Assembly: GCA_015489095.1 (NCBI GenBank)
Contig: WFMN01000220.1
Location: 1-14,340, forward strand
DNA: 14,340 nucleotides
Source of the DNA: Mariprofundaceae bacterium
Lineage (GTDB): Bacteria > Pseudomonadota > Zetaproteobacteria > Mariprofundales > J009
Direction: 5' to 3'
The translations under genes were made by a program, and so were the position numbers. This document shows positions 8,316-12,975 of this stretch, piece after piece. Numbering within the stretch: position 1 is the first letter of the stretch; each line of letters opens with the position of its first letter. A model generated the notes under the pieces. That model was not told the DNA's origin and ran no database searches. It saw only the letters and a list, made by a program, of their open reading frames with translations.

Positions 8316-9434
8316 TCAACCGATCTTCAGCGGCATCACCACGAAACGCTTCTCGATACCGAGCGCGTGCTCGGTGAAAATCACCGGACTGACCTCGTCG
8401 CTAAACGCCATCTCCACCTGATCGGAGCTGATCACCGACAGCACATCGCGCAGGTAACCGCCGTTGAACCCCATGGTGAACGGCGCATCTTGGTAGTGGA
8501 TCGCCACATAATCGTCCACCTGCTCCTGCTCTTGGTTGCTGGCGCTGATATGGACGGCGTTGTCGGCGAAATGGAGACGGATGTCGTGGTTGATCTCGTT
8601 CGCCACCACCAGACAGCGGCGCAGCACGGTGTCGATCTCTTTGTTGGGGAGCATGGTTCTGCGTGGGATATCCTGCGGGAACACCTCTTCGTAGAGCGGA
8701 TAACGGGCGTTGATCAACACACTGGTGAGCATCTGCTCGCCGGCCACGAGAAAGATCTGATCACGGTCGAGAATCAGGCGGATATCTTGATCGACATCAT
8801 CACACAACCGCCGCATCTCCACCACCGTTTTGGCCGGCACGATTACCTGAAATGGCTCCTCGATCGTCAGTGCGGGCACCAGCGGCGTCTGGCAGAAGCT
8901 GAGCCGGTGACCATCGGTGGAGACCACCCGCAAGCCATGGTCGGCGGAGAGCTCAAACAGCAATCCGGTCAAGTGTTCGCGGGTGGCGTCGTTGCTGATC
9001 GAAAACTGGGTCGATGCGATCATCTCCGACAGCACCACCGATGCCACGCGCACATCGAGCCCAGAGAGGGGAATCTGCGGCAGCGAGGGGAAGGCATCGG
9101 CGCTGATGGTGTTCAGCCGCATCACACTGCGTCCGCTGCGCAACTCCAGGCGATGGTTCTGCAGCATCAGATCGATCTGTTCGACATCCCCCCACTCCTT
9201 GAGCAGATCGTGCAGCTTTTTGGCATCCACCGAGGTCGCGCCGGGAGCGATGGTTTCGCCGTGTAGCGTGATCTGGGTGGTCAATTGACTGTTGGTGGCC
9301 ATGATATGGATCCGATCGCCATCGGCCTGCAGGAGCAGGTTGGAGAGAGAGGGGGTGGTCACCCGCTTGTCCACGATGTTCAAACAGCGCTGTGTTGCCT
9401 GCATCAATGGCTTGCGATCGATCCGGATGTGCAT
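8316..9434 (-). CDS. dnaN: DNA polymerase III beta subunit (sliding clamp)
   Basis: DnaN forms the ring-shaped dimer that holds the replicative polymerase on DNA. The 372 residues fit the family (E. coli 366) and cover all three clamp domains: RIHIMATNSQLTTQI and VDAKKLHDLLKE in domain I, FSISNDATREHLTGLLFEL in domain II, NARYPLYEEVFPQD and GFNGGYLRDVLSVI in domain III, ending in the typical FVVMPLKIG. The start ATG at 9434 follows AGGAG by 6 nt; a TTG two codons earlier is possible but lacks that spacing. It is the first gene of the left-hand row and reads away from the proposed origin, so it is co-directional with the leftward fork. Confidence 0.98.
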   Translation of the reverse strand: MHIRIDRKPLMQATQRCLNIVDKRVTTPSLSNLLLQADGDRIHIMATNSQLTTQITLHGETIAPGATSVDAKKLHDLLKEWGDVEQIDLMLQNHRLELRSGRSVMRLNTISADAFPSLPQIPLSGLDVRVASVVLSEMIASTQFSISNDATREHLTGLLFELSADHGLRVVSTDGHRLSFCQTPLVPALTIEEPFQVIVPAKTVVEMRRLCDDVDQDIRLILDRDQIFLVAGEQMLTSVLINARYPLYEEVFPQDIPRRTMLPNKEIDTVLRRCLVVANEINHDIRLHFADNAVHISASNQEQEQVDDYVAIHYQDAPFTMGFNGGYLRDVLSVISSDQVEMAFSDEVSPVIFTEHALGIEKRFVVMPLKIG

Positions 9435-9455
9435 ATTCAACTCCTGAAAACTCTC

Positions 9456-9483
9456 TTACTTATAAAATAATCCGTAGTAGTAG
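9456..9483. other. AT-rich unwinding element with DnaA-trio-like repeats
   Basis: An AT-rich run (TTACTTATAAAATAAT, 9457-9472) is followed by CCG and three TAG triplets (9475-9483). On the plus strand read 3' to 5' away from the DnaA boxes the triplets are GAT-GAT-GAT, the form described for DnaA-trios, and a GC-containing spacer (9484-9497) separates them from the nearest box-like site. The minus-strand TATAAG at 9464-9459 could also serve as a -10 for dnaN, with a poor -35 (TTCCCT) 17 nt upstream, so both functions may share this DNA. Confidence 0.55.
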
Positions 9484-9551
9484 GGAAACGCGATGGCTGT
9501 GGATGGGTTGTGATGGGGCTTTCCCATCAGCGGGATAGCCGAGCTTGCCGC

Positions 9552-9560
9552 TGTGGATAA
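9552..9560 (-). promoter_or_regulatory. DnaA box (perfect)
   Basis: TGTGGATAA on the plus strand, TTATCCACA on the minus strand, equals the strong E. coli R-box consensus. Part of the 12-bp repeat CGCTGTGGATAA that recurs 24 bp further right. Confidence 0.85.
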
Positions 9561-9575
9561 CCGTAGGGTGAGCGC

Positions 9576-9584
9576 TGTGGATAA
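9576..9584 (-). promoter_or_regulatory. DnaA box (perfect)
   Basis: Second exact TGTGGATAA, same orientation as the box at 9552-9560 and 24 bp away, a little over two helical turns. Confidence 0.85.
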
Positions 9585-9643
9585 GCGGTGATGAATCCGG
9601 CTGTATCGCGGTGCCACGCTTTCGCCCGCAAGTTGTTGTACTA

Positions 9644-9652
9644 CTATCCACA
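9644..9652 (+). promoter_or_regulatory. DnaA box (one mismatch)
   Basis: CTATCCACA differs from TTATCCACA at the first base only and lies in the opposite orientation to the two perfect boxes. TACTACTA at 9639-9646 overlaps it and is the inverse of TAGTAGTA at 9475-9482. Confidence 0.6.
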
Positions 9653-9666
9653 GCTTCTCTTGCCCG

Positions 9667-9675
9667 TTGTACACA
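9667..9675 (+). promoter_or_regulatory. Weak DnaA box
   Basis: TTGTACACA differs from the consensus TTATNCACA at one base. It sits a few bases past the dnaA stop codon. Confidence 0.45.
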
Positions 9676-9680
9676 CGCTA

Positions 9681-11012
9681 TCACCGCTGTTTCAACCTGG
9701 CGATGATCCTATCTACTTCCGTTTTGAAATCATGATCTTCCTTCCGTTTTGTGGCGATCTTTCTCACTGCGTACAGGATGGTGGTGTGGTCGCGTCCGCC
9801 AAAGGCCTCGCCGATCTCCGGCAGCGACATGGTGGTCATCTCCTTGCTGATATACATGGCGATCTGCCGTGGCAACACGATATTCTTGCGCCGGTTTTTT
9901 CCCTTAATGTCGGCGATGCGAATGGAGTAAAACTCGGCGACACAGTTCTGGATATCGTCGATGGTGACCTTCTTGGTGGTCACATTGAGCAGGTCGGGCA
10001 GCACATTTCGCGCCAGCGGGATATCGATGGTGCGTTGATGGAAGGTGGCGAAGGCGGAGAGACGGGTGAGCGCCCCCTCCAGCTCACGTATGTTGCTGGT
10101 GATACGGGTCGCCAGCAGTTCACACAGATCTTGTGAGATCTCGATACCGGCGAGCTCCGCCTTGCTGGCGAGGATCGCCATGCGGGTCTCTAGGCTCGGC
10201 GGTTGTACATCGGCCACCAGCCCCCAGTTGAATCGGGAGCGTAGCCGCTCTTCCAGATGGTGCAGCGCGCCCGGCGGCTGGTCGGAGGTAAGCAGGATCT
10301 GCTTGTTGGCCTTGTGGAGGGTGTCGAAGGTATGGAAAAACTCCTCCTGGGTGGTCTCCTTGCCGGCGATAAACTGCACATCGTCGATGATCAGCACATC
10401 GACCTCGCGATAGCGCTGGCGAAAGGATTCGTTGGTTTTGCTACGGATGGCGGCGATGAGATTGTTGGTGAAGATCTCTCCGGAGAGAAAGGCGATGCGG
10501 CAGTCGGGGTCGCGTTCTTGGATCCGGTTGGCAACGGCGGTGATGAGGTGGGTTTTGCCTAGGCCCACGCCGCCGTAGATGTAGAGCGGGTTGTAGCGCA
10601 TGCCGGGGTTGTCCGCCACCGCGAGGCTGGCGGCGTGACAGAACTCGTTGCTGGAGCCGACGATGAAGTTTTCGAAACGGAAACGGGACTGCCACTGCGG
10701 GCGGTGCTGCTGGCTGGCCGATGCCTTGGCGGGCTGCGCGCTGTTGATGCCCTCCATCATCGAGGGATCCACGCGGTAGCCCAGTGTGAAATGGTCGGGA
10801 AAATAGGAGGGGATCATCGATTGGATGGTATCGTGAAACTCCCGCCGGAAGCCATCCTCGAAGAAGCGGCTGGGGATGAGAATGGTCACGCTATCGTCGT
10901 CGATCACCACCGAGGTGTTGCGCACCCAAGCGTCGAATTTGGCTGGGTTGGAAGAGGCCTCCAGCGCACGGGTAAGCTGCAACCAACGGGGATCTTGAGA
11001 CGAGGGACTCAC
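9681..11012 (-). CDS. dnaA: Chromosomal replication initiator protein DnaA
   Basis: DnaA is the AAA+ ATPase that binds DnaA boxes and opens oriC. The 443 residues show an N-terminal domain I (about 8-80), a short variable linker (about 82-108), Walker A GGVGLGKTH (147-155), Walker B LIIDDVQF (D200, D201), the box VII region PPSLETRMAIL, sensor segment SNIRELEGAL, and the domain IV DNA-binding signature FGGRDHTTILYAVRKI (414-429). The start is GTG at 11012 with AGGA about 8 nt upstream. It is separated from dnaN by the proposed origin. If the origin is indeed that gap, dnaA is transcribed toward it and so against the rightward fork. Confidence 0.99.
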   Translation of the reverse strand: MSPSSQDPRWLQLTRALEASSNPAKFDAWVRNTSVVIDDDSVTILIPSRFFEDGFRREFHDTIQSMIPSYFPDHFTLGYRVDPSMMEGINSAQPAKASASQQHRPQWQSRFRFENFIVGSSNEFCHAASLAVADNPGMRYNPLYIYGGVGLGKTHLITAVANRIQERDPDCRIAFLSGEIFTNNLIAAIRSKTNESFRQRYREVDVLIIDDVQFIAGKETTQEEFFHTFDTLHKANKQILLTSDQPPGALHHLEERLRSRFNWGLVADVQPPSLETRMAILASKAELAGIEISQDLCELLATRITSNIRELEGALTRLSAFATFHQRTIDIPLARNVLPDLLNVTTKKVTIDDIQNCVAEFYSIRIADIKGKNRRKNIVLPRQIAMYISKEMTTMSLPEIGEAFGGRDHTTILYAVRKIATKRKEDHDFKTEVDRIIARLKQR

Positions 11013-11130
11013 GCTTTGAATCCTACACCGACCAGGCGTGAAGGCAATCTGGTGTTGCCTAGATCAGCATCGCTTCTTCCGCGGCCATGGACGGGTTCGG
11101 GGAAAGGATTCTCCTCCTACAGGCTGTGAG

Positions 11131-11147
11131 CGCGGTTTCCAACCGCG
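11131..11147. repeat. REP-like palindrome upstream of dnaA
   Basis: CGCGGTT-TCC-AACCGCG is a perfect 7-bp inverted repeat with a 3-base loop. Its flanks (GTGAG before, AATTGCC after) recall small dispersed palindromes of other bacteria. Whether it recurs in this genome cannot be told from one copy. Confidence 0.4.
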
Positions 11148-11227
11148 AATTGCCACGGACGGGCTTTTTGCGAAGTCATCAGAGACACGGAGGAAATTTT
11201 TGCGCATACGGGAAGAATCGGCGGTAT

Positions 11228-11243
11228 TGTCAAAATAATGACA
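11228..11243. promoter_or_regulatory. Possible operator, inverted repeat TGTCA-N6-TGACA
   Basis: The 16-bp sequence has two inverted half-sites of 5 bp, TGTCA (11228-11232) and TGACA (11239-11243), around an AT-only spacer. It overlaps the minus-strand TTGACA that may be the dnaA -35 and lies 13 bp left of the plus-strand -35 candidate. The regulator is unknown. Confidence 0.35.
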
Positions 11244-11255
11244 CGAGAATCGATC

Positions 11256-11285
11256 ACGACAAATGGTTGCGGGAATATTTATAAT
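11256..11285 (+). promoter_or_regulatory. Candidate sigma-70 promoter for the diguanylate cyclase gene
   Basis: A perfect -10, TATAAT at 11280-11285, has ACGACA (4 of 6 consensus bases) 18 nt upstream. Transcription would begin about 110 nt before the ATG at 11402, leaving a long AT-rich leader. Confidence 0.45.
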
Positions 11286-11401
11286 AACATGATAACATTG
11301 GTGAAAATTATATATTGTCGATGATTTTTCAGTGATGGCATATCGATTGCTTGCGATATGGTGTACCCCGATTTTGCATTCCATGATGCGAGGAGCGCGA
11401 T

Positions 11402-12124
11402 ATGAACAACGAAGTTTTGACATTGATCAACCATCCGGAACAGCATCTGTTCAACCAGATTTTGAAGCTGGCCGATTCGGTGCCGGAGAACATCAAGCAG
11501 CAGAAGTTGCTGGCGCAGGCGCTGGAGGCGGCGTCATCGTTGCAGCAGCTACTCAGCGAGCAGGCGGAGCAGATCAAGCATTTGACCCGGATCGCGACCT
11601 ACGACCAGCTGACAGGGATCATGAACCGCCGCGGTTTTGAGATGGAGCTGGGTCATGTGCTCGAACGCGCACGCCGCTATGACGAACAGGGGGCGGTGAT
11701 CTACATCGATCTCGACCATTTCAAGGAGATCAACGATACCTACGGCCACGCGGCGGGCGATGCCGTACTCAGCAAGGTGGCCCATCTGCTGGAGAGCAGC
11801 ACCCGTGGCACCGACTATGTGGCGCGGCTCGGTGGTGATGAGTTTGTGGTGTTGCTGGTCAATGCCACCCGCGAACAGTGCGAGCGCCGGGCGCAGCTCA
11901 TCGAGCAGAAGCTGAATAGCGCCACCGCCAACTGGATGGGGCACGATCTTCCCATCGCCGCCAGCATCGGGGTGCGCTTCTACGATCACGACCATTGCGA
12001 CAGGAACCTGCTGGAGCAGGCCGATCAGGCGATGTACGAAGAGAAGCAGCGTCGCCACCAGGAGGTGGTCTCGCTAGACGGGTTCCGCGCGCGCCGATTG
12101 GAGGCGGTCGGCGGCGGGCTCTAG
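11402..12124 (+). CDS. Cytoplasmic GGDEF-domain diguanylate cyclase
   Basis: The product probably makes the second messenger c-di-GMP from two GTP. Of 240 residues, about 1-62 form a mostly helical region rich in Gln, Glu, Leu and Ala (likely coiled coil, no membrane segment or signal peptide). The GGDEF domain follows: YDQLTGIMNRRGF (67-79), the metal-binding YIDLDHFKEIND (101-112), the allosteric I-site RGTD (135-138) exactly five residues before the intact active site GGDEF (144-148), and a final ADQAMYEEK. The usual GRN end is replaced by a short basic tail. ATG at 11402 follows AGGAG by 7 nt. It is the only plus-strand gene here, divergent from dnaA and convergent with rnfH. The input signal is not apparent. 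Confidence 0.93.
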   Translation: MNNEVLTLINHPEQHLFNQILKLADSVPENIKQQKLLAQALEAASSLQQLLSEQAEQIKHLTRIATYDQLTGIMNRRGFEMELGHVLERARRYDEQGAVIYIDLDHFKEINDTYGHAAGDAVLSKVAHLLESSTRGTDYVARLGGDEFVVLLVNATREQCERRAQLIEQKLNSATANWMGHDLPIAASIGVRFYDHDHCDRNLLEQADQAMYEEKQRRHQEVVSLDGFRARRLEAVGGGL

Positions 12125-12129
12125 TTTTG

Positions 12130-12149
12130 CGCGGCCATCCGTGGCCGCG
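12130..12149. repeat. GC-rich hairpin after the diguanylate cyclase gene
   Basis: CGCGGCCA (12130-12137) and TGGCCGCG (12142-12149) form a perfect 8-bp stem with a TCCG loop, starting 6 bases after the stop codon. No T-run follows on the plus strand, so it is not a standard intrinsic terminator, though it may stop or stabilise transcripts from either side. Its ends (GCGCGG...CCGCGA) resemble the palindrome at 11131-11147. Confidence 0.5.
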
Positions 12150-12173
12150 ATGTCGGCAGTTTCATCCACGAAC

Positions 12174-12230
12174 AGAGAGGCTGGTGGTTTTTCTCCTCCT
12201 CCCCTCATCAGCACCGCCACCAGCCTCTCT
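12174..12230. repeat. Perfect 14-bp inverted repeat in the convergent gap
   Basis: AGAGAGGCTGGTGG (12174-12187) pairs exactly with CCACCAGCCTCTCT (12217-12230), separated by 29 bases that are polypyrimidine on the plus strand. The right arm overlaps the rnfH stop codon at 12229-12231. It may act as a two-way terminator or RNA-stabilising stem for both converging genes, though no clear U-tract follows on either strand. Confidence 0.55.
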
Positions 12231-12537
12231 ACGGTTGTTTCTCTTTGCGCTCCTCTTTCCGGGCGCGGATGCGCGCCCGCTTCTCCTCCACCGCTCGGGC
12301 GTCGCGTTTGCGCTGTAGCGGGCGGTAGATCTCCACCCGATCCCCCTCCCGTAACTGGTGGCCTAGCGGCACCAGTTTGGCGAAGATGCCCACCTTGTTG
12401 CGATCCAAATCAATCTCTGGGAACTGCTCCAAGATCCGGCTCTGGTGGATCGCGTCCTCCACCGTGGCACCGGGCTCCAGATCGACCGAGATCCGGTGTT
12501 GATCATGGGGCAGGGCGTAGATCACATCGACTTTCAC
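12229..12537 (-). CDS. rnfH: RnfH family ubiquitin-like small protein (RatB)
   Basis: A 102-residue protein of the RnfH/UPF0125 family, which has a beta-grasp (ubiquitin-like) fold. Seen: MKVDVIYALPHDQHRISVDLEPGATVEDAI, then the conserved VGIFAKLVPLGHQLREGDRVEIYRPL (about 49-74) and a highly basic tail rich in Arg, Lys and Glu (75-102). The family's exact role is unsettled; in E. coli it is encoded beside ratA and shares a name with the Rnf electron-transport genes. Translation starts at GTG 12537, overlapping the ratA stop as GTGA, so the two are coupled. The stop codon lies inside the inverted repeat at 12174-12230. Confidence 0.93.
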   Translation of the reverse strand: MKVDVIYALPHDQHRISVDLEPGATVEDAIHQSRILEQFPEIDLDRNKVGIFAKLVPLGHQLREGDRVEIYRPLQRKRDARAVEEKRARIRARKEERKEKQP

Positions 12538-12968
12538 CCCAGTGTCCGCTCCAACGCCCGCCGTTCAAAAGCGGTGACCATGGTGCGGCAGGCGGTGGCG
12601 AAGAGCGGCGACGCCACCATATCCAGCATCATGTTTTTGAAGGCGAACTCGATCGAGAAGCGGACGCGGCAGCGGCCATCGTCGATGGCGTCGAAGCTCC
12701 AGATACTCTCCAGAAACTTGAACGGCCCCTCGTGTAGGCGGATCTCCACTAGCTGATTCGGCATGAGGCGATCGACGGTGCTGAAGCGGTAGCGGATCCC
12801 CGCCAGCTCCGCTACCAACTCCGCGGTGATGGTGTCGGTGGTCTGCTTGAGGATGCGGGCATCGGCGACCCAAGGAAGAAATTGCGGGTAGGCGGGGATG
12901 TCGATCACCAGGTTGTACATCGCCGAGGCGCTGCAGGCGATCTCCCGGCTCTCTTCAAAACGGTGCAT
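12534..12968 (-). CDS. ratA: RatA/Coq10-type START-domain protein
   Basis: A 144-residue polyketide-cyclase/START-fold protein. In E. coli RatA binds the 50S ribosomal subunit and blocks 70S assembly, while the eukaryotic relative Coq10 binds ubiquinone; which applies here is unknown. Seen: VIDIPAYPQFLPWVADARIL (about 22-42) with the family's YPxFLPW signature, a central RFSTVDRLMPN, LHEGPFKFLESIWSFD, and the C-terminal helix FATACRTMVTAFERRA. ATG at 12968 lies 7 nt after the der stop with no evident ribosome site, so it may depend on der translation. Its end overlaps rnfH by 4 nt. Confidence 0.93.
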   Translation of the reverse strand: MHRFEESREIACSASAMYNLVIDIPAYPQFLPWVADARILKQTTDTITAELVAELAGIRYRFSTVDRLMPNQLVEIRLHEGPFKFLESIWSFDAIDDGRCRVRFSIEFAFKNMMLDMVASPLFATACRTMVTAFERRALERTLG

Positions 12969-12975
12969 GGTTTAG

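Larger units (their letters stand above)
9435..9680. other. Candidate chromosomal replication origin (oriC) between dnaA and dnaN
   Basis: The 246-bp gap has no convincing gene. It holds two perfect DnaA boxes, TGTGGATAA at 9552-9560 and 9576-9584, inside a 12-bp direct repeat (CGCTGTGGATAA, 9549-9560 and 9573-9584). Weaker boxes are TGTGGATGG (9498-9506), CTATCCACA (9644-9652) and TTGTACACA (9667-9675). TAGTAGTAG at 9475-9483 looks like DnaA-trio elements, with their 3' side toward the boxes, and the AT-rich stretch 9456-9472 lies just beyond, as expected for the unwinding element. The same order (AT-rich, spacer, TGTGGATAA) is seen in E. coli. The other gap beside dnaA (11013-11401) has no clear boxes. 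The function is inferred from position and sites. Confidence 0.75.
11013..11401. promoter_or_regulatory. Divergent control region between dnaA and the diguanylate cyclase gene
   Basis: This 389-bp gap contains no supported gene. The right part (about 11220-11345) is AT-rich and suited to promoters. On the plus strand TATAAT (11280-11285) with ACGACA (11256-11261) 18 nt upstream is a good candidate for the cyclase gene. On the minus strand TTGACA (11233-11228) with TATGCG (11208-11203) 19 nt on is a weaker candidate for dnaA, giving a leader of roughly 180 nt. The left part has a REP-like palindrome at 11131-11147, a 6-bp hairpin at 11042-11060 and an inverted repeat that includes the dnaA start. 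No clear DnaA box was found here. Confidence 0.5.

Noticed and set aside
8283..9266. Plus-strand reading frame antisense to dnaN
   Set aside because: His- and Gln-rich shadow of the beta clamp gene with no independent support.
11059..11088. Nine-codon minus-strand leader peptide (MAAEEAMLI) before dnaA
   Set aside because: The nearest strong ribosome-site-like sequence (GGAGGAG) is over 20 nt upstream, so translation is doubtful.
11013..11401. Alternative oriC upstream of dnaA
   Set aside because: The region is AT-rich in part, but I found no TTATNCACA-type box on either strand, unlike the dnaA-dnaN gap.
11064..11423. Minus-strand frame of 119 codons in the dnaA upstream gap
   Set aside because: It runs through the palindrome and promoter region, overlaps the cyclase ribosome site and start, has atypical composition and no ribosome site.
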